A program made the position numbers and the translations under genes. Below the pieces are notes generated by a model that ran no database searches, had not been told where the DNA came from, and worked only from the letters and a program-made list of their open reading frames with translations. Positions 39,370-50,249 of a stretch of 64,000 bases of DNA are shown in pieces (within the stretch, counting starts at the first letter, position 1; every line of letters begins with the position of its first letter). The stretch comes from Tetramitus jugosus (Eukaryota > Heterolobosea > Eutetramitea > Acrasida > Vahlkampfiidae), in the NCBI GenBank assembly GCA_937625935.1, contig OW569393.1, positions 248,001 to 312,000 on the forward strand, given 5' to 3'.

Positions 39370-40867
39370 TCAGGCATACTTTGCCCTGACTTGCTTCAAT
39401 TCTCCTATTTTATCACTGGGCAGCTTTTGTTGCAACGAGTCAAACAAGCGTTCAATTCTTTGCTTTTCTTCATCGTTCAAAAACATGACCAACATGTCAA
39501 ATCGTCCCACTCTTGTCAAATTGGACATGACTTGCAGTGCTCTTTCTGCCAACTCTTCCGTCCTTGTAAACACACTCTCCAGTGCCTCCACAATCGAATT
39601 CAAAATCTTTTCAGTCAATGATTCCTTGAAAAGCTTTCCAAAGCTATTCGGTGGTATCATCTGCAAATCCAAAAAAAAACAATACATTAAAATCATCCAA
39701 ACACCAATCAATACACACTCAACCACTCAAAAATTACAAAAAAAAATTACAAAAAAAACACACCTTCAAATACTCGTAAAAATCTTCTCTGTCCAGTTCG
39801 TTAAACGCCTTTTCAAACTCGTATGAATTATTGGGTGCATGCGATGGTATTTTGACCTTGATTTTTGGAATCGCACTTGTCGTCATCGATTTCTGTTGCT
39901 CCACTTTTGTCATTGATGATGATGGAGACGAAATCCTTGTCTGTGTTGCACCACTGTCCCGTTCACTCTTTACACTACTCGGTTCAGTTTTTACCTCTTT
40001 TTCTTCTCGTAACTTTGATTTCGATGATTCCAGTTTTGAAGCAAACGGAGTCACCAATTCTTCAATTACTTGATTTTCATCATCATCATTTTCATCGACT
40101 TCTTCATCATCGACTTCTTCAATCATCATTCTTCGTTTTGGTAAATTTTCTCCTTGTTGTTCATTCCATCGTTTCTTCACGAGTGCCAATTCACGAACAG
40201 CTTCTTGATTTTTTGGATCGAGCTTGATTGCCATTTCAAAATCTTGAATCGATCCCTCCCAATTCTTCAATTCTTTTCGTGCAAATGCTCTTCTGGCATA
40301 CGCTTTTGCATAAGAGTGATCCAATGCAATGGCTTTGGAAGAATCAAGCTCAGAAGATGAAAATTGATCGAGTTGAAAATGAGCAGCAGAACGATTACAG
40401 TACACGATGGCATCTTGTTTGAATGAGAGACTTTTTGTATAGTATTCTAGTGCTTTTTCAAATTGTTTGTTTCGAAAAAAATGATTGCCTTGATTTTTGA
40501 GTGATAGTGCTTGGACTTCATTTGGTTCCTCCTCATTTTCTTTATTTTTGCTTGTTGTTGTTGTTGTTGTTGTTGTTGATGATGATTTATTGTTGTTGTT
40601 GTTGACTTGTTGTTCAATCAATGGTTTTTTAGTAAGAGTAGGTGATGAAGAAGTGGTGTTTCTAATGGGTGGAAGAGTACGATTACTAGTAGTAGTAGTT
40701 GTTGTTGATGATGATGATTGATCTTGTTGTTGTTGTGATGATGGTGGTGATGATTTTTGTTTGACCCAATTTTTGAGATCAGAAAGGTATTCGTTCATTT
40801 CTTCTGCATTTTGTTTGATTTGTTGTTGTATTTGGAATACATTGTTTTGTTGTTGTTGTTGGGACAT
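39370..40867 (-). CDS. RPAP3-like TPR cochaperone (464 aa, one intron)
   Basis: Exons 40867-39764 and 39660-39370; intron 39763-39661 (GTGTG...TTGCAG, 103 bp, phase 0) joins EDFYEYLK to MIPPNSFGKLFK. The N-terminus QQIKQNAEEMNEYLSDLKNW resembles RPAP3. Three TPR motifs lie at residues about 118-225 (LKNQGNHFFRNKQFEKALEY start), then an acidic linker, then the RPAP3_C domain (SYEFEKAFNEL...IPPNSFGKLFKESL). RPAP3 bridges Hsp90 and the RUVBL1/2-PIH1 complex (R2TP) in assembling RNA polymerase II and snoRNPs; the TPRs bind Hsp90/Hsp70 tails. Animal RPAP3 has two TPR domains, here one, as in shorter relatives. Confidence 0.85.
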
Positions 40868-41192
40868 TTTTTGTTGTGTTGTGTGTTGATGTTCTTGTCC
40901 AAATTTTGTTGTTGGTTCTGGGCGTTCGCGCTAGAGTCGGAATTTCGAGAGATCTCTGTAAAGAAAAATTAGGCGCCAAAGACTTTTCATGTGACAGATG
41001 ACACTCCCGTTACTGGACAAAAGTGGATAGCTTTTCTTCCACCACCGGCTAAAAGCACTTTCGCCCATCCGAACAACAAACACAACACCGCACTGTTCAC
41101 AAAATATCCAACAATTACAACAATAACCACGCACTGGGTCGATATCCGCCTCCAAACAAAACAAACAACAAATTGCAGTTGCCTATACAACC
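40868..41192. promoter_or_regulatory. Divergent intergenic region
   Basis: 325 bp between two head-to-head genes (RPAP3-like, minus; peroxiredoxin-RGS, plus) must hold both promoters. The plus-side leader is CAA/ACA-rich, as before other genes in this window. No defined box was identified. Confidence 0.4.
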
Positions 41193-42572
41193 ATGTCTAA
41201 CCCTACTAGTGACAAGAAATTGGCCAATGCGCCCACACAGGTCACAAAGGAACTCTTGGACGAAATGATCCTTTACAATTATGAAACATCGGAGAAAATA
41301 AGTGTCGGGCAATTGAGTCAACAACACAAAGTTCTATTGGTATTTTTGCGCCATTTCCAGTGCATCTACTGTCAAGCGACCATTTTGAAGATTGCGGCGC
41401 ATCACCAAGTGCTTTTACAGCTCAACACGATCCCTGTGCTCATTCACCAGGAGTCCAAGGAGAATGCGGAAAAGTTTTTTGAGACCCACAAGGGTTTTGC
41501 GACTCATCAACCCATTGTATCACAAATGCTTCGCGTTCAAGATCCCAAGGGCAATGAAACCTATGGAAAGTTTGACTTGGGTTTAGCTTCGTTTCGAACG
41601 GGAGAGCTACCTCTACCTACACTCATCACAAGAGCTAGCATGCTACAAAGAACTCCCTACGGCATCTCCAATCAAGTCAATCCAAAGGACAGAAGAGCTG
41701 ACAAGAATCAAATGCCTGGCTTGTTTCTCATTGAGAATGGACAAGTGAGCAACATGTACAAGTATAAGACGATAGCTGATAATCCACAGTTTCTCCAGTT
41801 GATTATCGATCCTGATGAAATTGGCTGCACCAATGACTCCTTCTGCGACATGTCCAGTCGCATCAACCGATTTGCTAGGCGAAGAGCTAAAGTAGAAGAT
41901 TCAACTTCATCTGAAACTACTGTAGCTTCGACGGCCGTTGAAAACGGAAAAGCTCAGACGACAACGTCGCAGGAAATTGAGTTGGACACGACTCAACAGA
42001 GCTCTGATGACAACCAACCAGTGATCAAAGAAAAGAAGATACTGGGTGATCCATGGAAGGGCATACCAGAAGGCAATGGATCCAACAACAACACAAACAA
42101 CCGTTCATTGTTTGGTTGTTTCTGTGGTGGTTCATCATCGTCAGCTGACAATGATTTTGTCATGACAGATGAATTACGTAAGCAGATTCAAATGCAAGAC
42201 GTGTTGAATCATTTGAAAGCTTACAAGTACTTTAAATTATATTGCGCTTCGGAGTTTTCAGTTGAAAATTTGTTGTTGCTTGAAGCGGTCAACCAATACA
42301 AGGCACAGTCAAATGAAGAACAACGAATGATACAATCGAAACAAATATTTGACACGTTTTTTACGAGTGGATGTCCAAATGAGATTAACACCACACGAAG
42401 GCTCATTAATGAAACTCTGGAGAAGCGCGACAAATCTGGTCCAGTGCTTGACTTGTTTGACAAGATTATGAGCACTGTGGAATCGGAACAAATGTCAGAC
42501 ACCTTTCTCAGGTTCAAGAAAACGAGCGACTTTGAATTGGCTGCCAAATCAATCATCAAGAATAAAAAATGA
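41193..42572 (+). CDS. Peroxiredoxin-like/RGS-domain fusion protein (459 aa)
   Basis: Residues about 25-215 form a thioredoxin-fold AhpC/TSA_2 (PRXL2-like) domain: LLVFLRHFQCIYCQATILK carries a CxxC at the expected active-site position, and GLFLIENGQVSNMYKYKTIA is the closing strand pair. A Ser/Thr/Glu-rich linker with a Cys pair (GCFCGG) follows. Residues about 325-450 are an RGS domain (LNHLKAYKYFKLYCASEFSV; ENLLLLEAVNQYK; SDTFLRFKKTSDF), which speeds GTP hydrolysis on G-alpha subunits. The fusion would couple redox state to heterotrimeric G-protein signalling (inference). Single exon. Confidence 0.87.
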   Translation: MSNPTSDKKLANAPTQVTKELLDEMILYNYETSEKISVGQLSQQHKVLLVFLRHFQCIYCQATILKIAAHHQVLLQLNTIPVLIHQESKENAEKFFETHKGFATHQPIVSQMLRVQDPKGNETYGKFDLGLASFRTGELPLPTLITRASMLQRTPYGISNQVNPKDRRADKNQMPGLFLIENGQVSNMYKYKTIADNPQFLQLIIDPDEIGCTNDSFCDMSSRINRFARRRAKVEDSTSSETTVASTAVENGKAQTTTSQEIELDTTQQSSDDNQPVIKEKKILGDPWKGIPEGNGSNNNTNNRSLFGCFCGGSSSSADNDFVMTDELRKQIQMQDVLNHLKAYKYFKLYCASEFSVENLLLLEAVNQYKAQSNEEQRMIQSKQIFDTFFTSGCPNEINTTRRLINETLEKRDKSGPVLDLFDKIMSTVESEQMSDTFLRFKKTSDFELAAKSIIKNKK

Positions 42573-43260
42573 ATGCGAGAGTGAGGCCTTTTTTGGAGAT
42601 TCTGTGTTCGCTTGAGGGTGAACAATCAGCTGTAAAGTGGAAACCGATTCGCACTTTGACTGAAGAATTTCTGGCCAACTGCTGTCATGAAGCTCCTATT
42701 GATGGTTAATGACTATCAGAACATCTGAAGTGGACTCTTTAGAGGTGTTAGAAGCGATGTCAACCCCTAGAAAGAAATTTTACGCCTGACTTATGTAGGC
42801 TCGCAAGCCGATCTCGTTCTTATTTGACCTATCCAAATTGGTACTAGAATACTATTTAAGAGAATTTTGCTTTTTTCAATATTGACGCAACTATTTCGGT
42901 TTATTTCACGTCAGCTCTCTTCTTCTCTTTAAGGTTTCGTTCTTCCGTTCTCTATATCTGAGCCTGGAATAGCGCGGAAAAAGTAACATTTGACGGGCGT
43001 CAAAAAAGCGCGGGTCTCCTCTTTCATTCTTTCAGCCCAAAACGAGTTCATTGGTCCTTTTTATGGAATAATCGATAGAGTCAATTGACAGCGACCTCTT
43101 GCAACGTTGCTTGATAAGCGAGACCTTAGGACCTAAGGTGAAGGTCACACCTCCTTTTTCTGTGAAATCACAACAATAACCAACAACAACAAAACAACAA
43201 CAAACAGAATAACAACAAAATCAAAAGCTTTCACTTTCACCTATAAAAAAAACTCTCAAG
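42573..43260. other. Intergenic and promoter region, nothing recognised
   Basis: 688 bp before the ankyrin/cyclase gene. It contains a GC-richer patch (42960-43020) and a CAACAACAA-rich leader (43175-43220) just before the start. No reading frame is supported. Confidence 0.4.
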
Positions 43261-46200
43261 ATGGTATCCACAGCTGCTGCTTATCGTACTGAAACTGCAG
43301 CTTCAAGTTCCACCAACAATAACAACAATGTGACTGCTGCCATTGTCAGAAAGCCATTTATTCAAGTAGTTCAAGAATGGGCCACTACCATTGAACAAAA
43401 GCTAAAGTCAAAGATTTTTCAGAACACGACTCCAGAGCTACCAAAATTAGCTCTGTTGGAAGACGATCGAAAGTTTGAAGATTTGCTCGTTTTTATGAAC
43501 GAACAAGAAAACAAGAATGCGCAATTTTTGTTTGCCGCCAAAAATGGTAGCGACGCCGTGTCTCTACAGCTTTTTCAACACTTGATTGAAAGGCACTGTG
43601 GGGAGCGCGAAAGTGGCGCCACGAATAGCAACAACACAGAGGACCACAATGGTGTCTTGGTGGAGAAACATGGTGGTGCTAGCAATAACCATCACGGAAA
43701 GCTAAAATTCCAATGGAACAAGATTGTTGACAAGGACAATGCCAACTGTACTTTGATGCACATTTGTGCACAGAGAAATAAGCCTCAGTGCATGGATTTT
43801 TTGCTTTCTCACAAGGTTGCTATTGACTCGTTGGACTCCCTGTCTTCTACTCCTCTGCACTATGCCGTAGCTCAAAATTGTCAAGAATCAGTGGTCTTCT
43901 TGTTGTCAAAGGGTGCCAACATCAATGCAAAGGACTCTTATGCAAAGTTCCCTCTGTTGTTAGCTCTGAGACACAAGCATTATGCCATGGCTGAATTGTT
44001 GGTTTCCTTTAGACCAGATGTTCATCTCAGAGGAGCCAAAGGTAACACTGTTCTTCACTTTATGGCTGAAGAAGGTGATATCACCGCTGTAAAGTTGCTC
44101 GTCGAGAAATTAAACGCATCTCCGCTTCGGAAAAATAACGAAGAGGAGAATGTGCTTTACAATGCGCTGCCTCACGTTGAGGTTGTTCAATACTTGGCGA
44201 CTCATTTTGCTACTAGGGGATTGAGTCGTTTGATTTGCAACACGAACACCTCTGGAAAGAGCTTGATGCACAAGTGTGGTCTAGATGGTCATATCGACAA
44301 CTTGTTGCTACTGTTAAAGTATATGAACATTGGTGATTTGAGTCAGAATCAAATTGAAGCCTTACTCAACACACTGGACAAGAAGGGTGATACTCCACTA
44401 CTGTTAGCTGTCAAGAACTCTAGAAGAGAGTTGGTTAGGTTCCTCGTTGAGTGCACTGAAGTGGAGTTGAACGAAGGTGATGCCACCGGTTTCACTGCGC
44501 TTCAAAACGCGGTCAACATGTCAGACAAGGAAATGATCAACAGTATTTCAAAGGCAGGAGGCTCCCTCAAGCCAATCAATAGACATGAAGAAGCTTTCGA
44601 TAACAATTATTGTATGAATTGTACGAGAAGCATGGGTACAATGCTCGTGTTTATGCTCTCATTCATATCCATTATTTGTATTATTAGTATGGCTGCTATT
44701 TCTCTCGGATTCTACGGCTCAAACATTAGGAGACAAACAAAGACGGCAAGAGATCAATCCTTCAAGCAAGTTCATGATTTTATCGATAGTAGCATATCGC
44801 AACACACAGTGTCGTCATTGTCTGCCATTTCTGCCTTCCAAAGCAATCTCATTAACACGAATAATGACCTAAGTGGTGCACTTGAGTTTACATTGCTCAT
44901 GACGAGATCCATTTACAATGATTCGGACTTTACGATCGATGCCTACTATGGAAACAATAAGGGAGATCAAGTCGGTGTTATTGCCTTTAATCCTACTTCT
45001 CCAGTCGACGTCTTCCAATTGTTTGCCAATGAGTCAAGATTCCAACACAACTATCTTCCTAACATCTTTACAGGATCACTACAAGATGCACTGGCCACCA
45101 CACCAGAGTTCAACAATGCTTCAGAGTGGGATAAGTTTGGAATATTTTATCAAGCTGCCAATACTTCAAGAACTCCTTCTTGGACACTATCCTATGCTCA
45201 GTACTCTTTCCCTGGTGCTTTGTTCATGTCATTCATCACTCCAGTGTATGATCCAGTGACTAACGTCATGCAATCCTATTTGGGTAGTGATATCTCGACC
45301 GAAGCTTTGGCCTTTTACCTCGGAGCAAGCGCAAAAGAGTGGTCAAGTACAGTTGTTATCGTTGAGAGATCTACTGGTTTCCTCCTCAGTACAAGTGATC
45401 CTGACTTCCAGGTTTACACAAACGACGGTTCTGTGATTGAAAGAATGGACGGAACAACAGGAAGCAATGATTTGATTACAACAATGATGACTTACTCGCA
45501 TAAGACATTTGGATCAAAGATGGAAAAAGTTAACAGCGGGGCCTATGGAACATTCAGATATCAGGGTAGAGTCATGCTTTTGAACATTGGTGAATTTAAG
45601 GATAACTATGGCTTGGATTGGTTAATTTTGCAAGCTGTACCAAGAGATCTCTTCTTCAAGGATTTTAAGATTGCAATCGGAACGATGGTTGGTTTGACAT
45701 TTGTCCTTTTGATTGCAGGTGTCGTTATTTCCATTGTAGCATCCATAATGTTCATGGCACCGCTAAAGCGATTGTCAGCTCTCGCTGAAACCATCAAGCT
45801 GCTAAGATTGGAAGAAGTCGAAAGAAAGTTGGTTAGCGATGTGTCATACTTCTCTGAAATTAGAAGTTTGCAGAGATCGTTCGGATCCATGTCTCTTCGA
45901 TTGAAACAATTCAGACAATTCATTCCAGATCACATTCTTGCTGTCATTGAAACTGAAGTAGCTCACAAGGAAATTCTCAGAGTTGAAACGTTGTCTGCAT
46001 CTATCAAGAAGGGTTCATCCAAGGAGTCCTCTTTGAAGAGGGGTGAAGTCGAGTTGAATACCATCTCTGACAGTGTCTCCGATACTCGTTTCTCGTCTCA
46101 TTCTGCCAATTATCACTCCAAGGGTTTAATCGCTAATGCTTTGACTTCTGGTTTGGTGAGTGGAACTGTATCCGTGTTGACTCTAGAGTTTGATGACTTG

Positions 46201-46938
46201 TCTGAGCTTTTGGAATCTTATTCAAGCACCGATGTCAATGATGCAATGAAGGACTTGCTGAATGCCGTCAAGGATCGCATCAAGGAATCCAACGCTCAGC
46301 TCGTGTCTCACACTCACTCTCAAGCAGTGATTGCTTGGAACACTTTAATCTCTCAACCAGATCACAGAACGAGAGCCACTAAAACCGCTGCCGGTTGCCA
46401 GAAGGCTGTCTTGGCTCTGCAAGAAGTTTGGAGAATGAAGGGACTTCCTTTGCTCGATGTTCAAATTGGATTGAGTTCTGGTCCATCATTCTACGGAAAT
46501 ATTGGATCTGATGCAACCAAGATCTTCACTGTCATTGGAAGATCAGCCTCATTGTCCAGTGCTACTTGCAAGTTGAACAAGTCATGGGGAACAAGAATCA
46601 TTTGTTCTCATGATATTTATCAAGCTGTCAAGGATTCATTCTTCCTTCGTCCTCTTGATACCATTGGTGATGATACCTTGATTTATGAATTGGGAGAAGC
46701 AAGAAACACTGATGAGTGGACCCAGGAGTTGTCACAAGAAGTTTCAAGAGAAACTGATCTCTGGTTCGATTACTCGAGGGCATACAAGTTCTATGAAAAG
46801 AGAGAATACGATCAGGCATATGAAATCTTTAGTGACTACTTGAGCAAACATCCATATGATGTTGTGGCTCAGAAGATGGTTGACCGATCAAGACGAATGA
46901 CAGAGAATCAATTTGATGATGAGAGCAGCAAGCAATAA
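43261..46938 (+). CDS. Ankyrin-repeat, Cache-type receptor with degenerate cyclase domain (1225 aa)
   Basis: Six or more ankyrin repeats (residues about 160-440, for example SSTPLHYAVAQNCQESVVFL and GDTPLLLAVKNSRRELV), TM1 about 458-485, an extracellular dCache-like sensor (about 490-800), TM2 about 804-836, a HAMP-like segment, then a class III cyclase fold (about 950-1145) recognised by VQIGLSSGPSFYGNIGSDAT and FTVIGRSASLSSATCKLNK. Key residues are lost: the first metal Asp is in VLTLEFDD (Asp replaced), the second (GDA) reads HSQAV, and the transition-state Asn/Arg (N-x-x-x-R) reads S-L-S-S-A-T. It is therefore probably catalytically dead, perhaps a partner or regulator of an active cyclase such as 51436-53616. 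The C-terminus ends in a TPR-like helix pair. Confidence 0.85.
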   Translation: MVSTAAAYRTETAASSSTNNNNNVTAAIVRKPFIQVVQEWATTIEQKLKSKIFQNTTPELPKLALLEDDRKFEDLLVFMNEQENKNAQFLFAAKNGSDAVSLQLFQHLIERHCGERESGATNSNNTEDHNGVLVEKHGGASNNHHGKLKFQWNKIVDKDNANCTLMHICAQRNKPQCMDFLLSHKVAIDSLDSLSSTPLHYAVAQNCQESVVFLLSKGANINAKDSYAKFPLLLALRHKHYAMAELLVSFRPDVHLRGAKGNTVLHFMAEEGDITAVKLLVEKLNASPLRKNNEEENVLYNALPHVEVVQYLATHFATRGLSRLICNTNTSGKSLMHKCGLDGHIDNLLLLLKYMNIGDLSQNQIEALLNTLDKKGDTPLLLAVKNSRRELVRFLVECTEVELNEGDATGFTALQNAVNMSDKEMINSISKAGGSLKPINRHEEAFDNNYCMNCTRSMGTMLVFMLSFISIICIISMAAISLGFYGSNIRRQTKTARDQSFKQVHDFIDSSISQHTVSSLSAISAFQSNLINTNNDLSGALEFTLLMTRSIYNDSDFTIDAYYGNNKGDQVGVIAFNPTSPVDVFQLFANESRFQHNYLPNIFTGSLQDALATTPEFNNASEWDKFGIFYQAANTSRTPSWTLSYAQYSFPGALFMSFITPVYDPVTNVMQSYLGSDISTEALAFYLGASAKEWSSTVVIVERSTGFLLSTSDPDFQVYTNDGSVIERMDGTTGSNDLITTMMTYSHKTFGSKMEKVNSGAYGTFRYQGRVMLLNIGEFKDNYGLDWLILQAVPRDLFFKDFKIAIGTMVGLTFVLLIAGVVISIVASIMFMAPLKRLSALAETIKLLRLEEVERKLVSDVSYFSEIRSLQRSFGSMSLRLKQFRQFIPDHILAVIETEVAHKEILRVETLSASIKKGSSKESSLKRGEVELNTISDSVSDTRFSSHSANYHSKGLIANALTSGLVSGTVSVLTLEFDDLSELLESYSSTDVNDAMKDLLNAVKDRIKESNAQLVSHTHSQAVIAWNTLISQPDHRTRATKTAAGCQKAVLALQEVWRMKGLPLLDVQIGLSSGPSFYGNIGSDATKIFTVIGRSASLSSATCKLNKSWGTRIICSHDIYQAVKDSFFLRPLDTIGDDTLIYELGEARNTDEWTQELSQEVSRETDLWFDYSRAYKFYEKREYDQAYEIFSDYLSKHPYDVVAQKMVDRSRRMTENQFDDESSKQ

Positions 46939-47010
46939 TCAGAAATAAATGAGTAATCGATGCATTCATTGTTATTTAGTTCTTCAATTTAGTGATTCCT
47001 TTTTGATGGG

Positions 47011-48907
47011 TCAATCGATTTGATACTTTGGCATCGGGAGTAGGTAAATCTCTTTTGCATTCAATCGGATGTTTACTTTAAGGTCCTGAAGCTCTTCTTG
47101 CACAAGGGAGGATTCTATCCAGAACAACGGTTTCTTCACCCTTGAACTGATCCTCAAATCATCACGATTCAACATCTGTTCCTTAACCTCTATATTCTCG
47201 ATTATGGCCATTCTCATTTGTTCCACTGTGGTGGATGGCTTGATAGGATGGTGGTATCGACGAGGTTGGCTCAGTTTTCCATCTCTCGCACAAACGTAAA
47301 AAAGTAAGTCAACTTCACCACTGTCTTCGTCGTCAGATATCAGAATGGGAGCATTATCGACCTGATCGGTTGACTCCAGAACATCGGTTTGGTTGTCTTG
47401 GAACGAAAACTCATTGTGTGATAGATTCTCTATCTCTTGGTCAACAGATTGTTGCATGTTCTCGTTGATTTGATCCTTTAACTCATTCAATTGGTTCTTT
47501 GTCTGGGCACATGTAGGGTCTATCTCCAATAATTCCTCACACGCTTCGACTGCTTCATCGAGTTTCTTCAAAGTTGTGAATATGGTAATGAGAGAACGAT
47601 AAATGCTGACTTGTTCTTCGTTGTGTTCACCAGGAGAGCATAAATCAAGTGCCTTGTTCAAGAATTCAATAGCTTTCTCATTCTTGTTCATTGAGGATTT
47701 AATCTTGGCCGCAAGCATGAAATCCTTGATAGAGTAATTCGTTTCATCTTCATCTACTGAAGAACTAATTGACTTATCCAAGTAAGTGTCGGCCTTTTCT
47801 AACTCTTCCTTACTGAAGAAAGTGGCCGCAAGGTTCCAATAGAGAGTTTCATTAAGGTCCTCATCATCAACAATATTCTCTGACCTTTTATCATAGGTTG
47901 TAAGAGCTTTAGAGCTGTTTCCACTCAGAAGGTAACAAAGAGTCAAAACCTTATTGGCTCTATAGTAGTACACTGTTCTCGGATGATCATCCTTGTGTCT
48001 TCCCTTGCCAATACCTTTCAAGTACAGTTGGGCTTCCTCGTAACGCTCCAATCTAAAGAGTGCATGACCCCTAGAAAATGAATCACGCGATTCACTTAAA
48101 TAGGCCCACGCATTCTGATCCCCCTGAGTTTTACGGAGACATTCAGCCATGTTTTTTTCTACCTCACGATGTATTCTTTTGCTATCTTTAATGACCTTTC
48201 CATAGCAATGGATTGCTTTTCCATACTCTGAGAGCTCATAATAAACATCTCCTAACATCTTTTGAGCTTCAGAAAGGAAATCAACTCCGTATGAGAGAGT
48301 GTTTTGGAAGTACAGTGTCCCAAGCGAACCCAGAGTTAATTCGTCTGCAATGTACACACCCTCTGATTCATTGCTAAGAATTTCTTCCAGAATCTGTTTG
48401 GATTGTTCATACTTTGTCTCCCCAAGGTTCTTTCCCTCCACAAACATGTAGCAACAGGCGAGATGGTAAAGTGAACACCAATTCCTGCCTTTCTTTGGCT
48501 TCTGGATGCCTAAACGAGAAGCATTATGCTTCAATGACTGTTTAAAATTAGTTTTGGCTGTTTTATAATGATTGACATACTGTTCTTCATTATTTTCACA
48601 AGTTATCTTCATCAACTCTTCGTAACAAATGCCCATGTTATTGTAGATATCTTCTGTGTTCCAAGAGTTGGGCTTCTTGGATTTCTGCTCCTTTTCCAAA
48701 CAGAGAGAAAAAGTTTTCGCAGCTTCCTGGTACTCCCGTCTTTTGAATAGGGAAAGACCCTTGTTGTACAATTGGAGAGCGCTTCTTTCTCTTGGACTGG
48801 GAGAGGAAATTTGGCTACGAGGTCTCTACAAAAAGGCCGTCTTCGTGAGTACGTACTGAGTGACATCCTTAAAAAACATGGGTTACCTTCTGGGATTTTG
48901 TGATCAT
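47011..48907 (-). CDS. TPR-repeat protein, paralogue 1 (611 aa, one intron)
   Basis: Exon 1 is 48907-48887 (MITKSQK), intron 48886-48826 (GTAACC...TTTGTAG, 61 bp), exon 2 48825-47011. The exon model follows the paralogue at 53850-55682, which has an AAG|GTAA junction in the same phase. TPR-like helices fill residues about 25-440 (ALQLYNKGLSLFKRREYQEA first). The C-terminal 100 residues (VDLLFYVCARDGKLSQPRRY to YLLPMPKYQID) are conserved with the paralogue and may be a ubiquitin-like/beta-grasp fold (guess). Convergent with the ankyrin/cyclase gene, 72 bp apart. A TPR scaffold role is inferred. Confidence 0.82.
48826..48886 (-). other. Intron of TPR paralogue 1 (61 bp)
   Basis: GTAACC donor after AAG, TTTTTGTAG acceptor, phase 0. 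Without it the open frame has no ATG upstream of the conserved ALQLYNKG. Confidence 0.7.
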
Positions 48908-49199
48908 TACTTAGGTTCGTTAAATAGTCTATCTCAAATTTATGTTGTTGTTTGTTGCGAAAATGTGGATTGGGTTTTTGTAGATCGGAGTAAATGTTCG
49001 TTACCAGAATTCAATAAACCAACATTCTGTGAGAGGGAATTATGACCCCTCAGTTCTTGCCAAGCTGTGAGATAAAATTCATGGAAGTAGAATGGCAGGC
49101 AACAAATTTAGAAAAAACTTGCGCTGTTCGATGTGCTGTGATACAATTTTGAGTTCAACTGAGTCTTCTATCTAGTGAGAGCTAGGACCACTCACGCTT

Positions 49200-49998
49200 A
49201 GATGGATCATTCAGTAAAACTCTGTCCAACAACAAACAAGCTACAAACAACATAAGATGGGAATAAGAAAGAGTACTGTTTACAATTGTTCATCCAACAA
49301 GAATAGGAAAGTTAGGGACATACATGCCCCAGAAAAAGAAGCATCGCAACGATGGGTGCGGTCGGTGTGCTCACAATGGACACTAGTGTGCTACTGTACC
49401 TTTCAATGATACGAGTGCTCCAGTAATACACTAACATATAACTCATGACATACATGACAGTATACACCCCAAATCACTTGTTTTTACAATGTTGACCAAT
49501 ACCGAACCAACATTGTGACCCAAATGTAAAGTGAGTTTGTAAATCACCCCATTTCTCAAGTGTCATCCCCGTGCCTGGGACAAAGTTCCAAGGGAGGAAT
49601 AAAATGTTTGCCAGTAGTTGGTAAGTACTCTGCCAGAACAGTAAATGAAAACGATCAACTTGCATGTTCTGAGTGAACTTTTCTTGTCCAACATTGAGGA
49701 AGGCACCAGGTACCTTACCCAGGAAAAAAATCAGAGGGCAACCTGATTGGGCAATGTTCTTGGGATTCTTAGCCATGCAGGCAAAGCGTGAATAGATGGA
49801 GGAGACGACATAGCATCCACCATAAACAAGCACGAATGCACACGAGCAGCTCACCAGAATAAAGTAGGGAACAACTGGACAGGCATCGGTCATCAACTTG
49901 AAGAAGATAACCTGGATAACCTCAAGTGCAATAGTTGCAAGTATCAACAACGCAAATGGAAGTGCTTGGAGGATTGAATCTCTTCGTAGATAGTGCAT
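49200..49998 (-). pseudogene. CRT-like (chloroquine-resistance-transporter family) pseudogene
   Basis: From ATG 49998: LRRDSILQALPFALLILATI and VIQVIFFKLMTDA form the first membrane part; GKVPGAFLNVGQEKFTQ, LLFWQSTYQLLANILFLPW and NFVPGTG match the CRT-like/DMT transporter family. A TGA where the family context suggests Trp (49474-49476) interrupts the frame, which then continues in the same frame with FGVYTVMYVMSYMLVYYW and STLVSIVSTPTAPIVAMLLF. The central helices 3-5 are missing. A final intron-like GTATGT...TTTGTAG follows at about 49312-49235. Confidence 0.6.
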
Positions 49999-50013
49999 TA
50001 GGTAGTTAGTACT

Positions 50014-50249
50014 TTGGTTTTCGTTCTCTTATACTATCCTAAAATTTCGTTCATAAACGATGTGAGGACAATGCATACTGGGGGGTTTTGTTCCATGTTA
50101 GAATTAGAGGAGATGTCACACACATATCATCTTGACAGATTAGGTGACCTCAGGTTTTGCCCATGCATGAACACTTTCGGGCCTTGGTTCGCGGAAAACA
50201 AGTGTACCATTAGTTACTCGGTATCAACGTGATTTGTGACTCTCAAGGT
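50014..50249. other. Spacer, nothing recognised
   Basis: Short frames only, upstream of the CRT-like pseudogene and the GTPase scraps. Confidence 0.35.

Noticed and set aside
48771..48866. A 31-nt intron with ATG 48866 as start of TPR paralogue 1
   Set aside because: The phase is wrong by one base; ATG 48907 with intron 48886-48826 keeps frame and matches the paralogue's junction.
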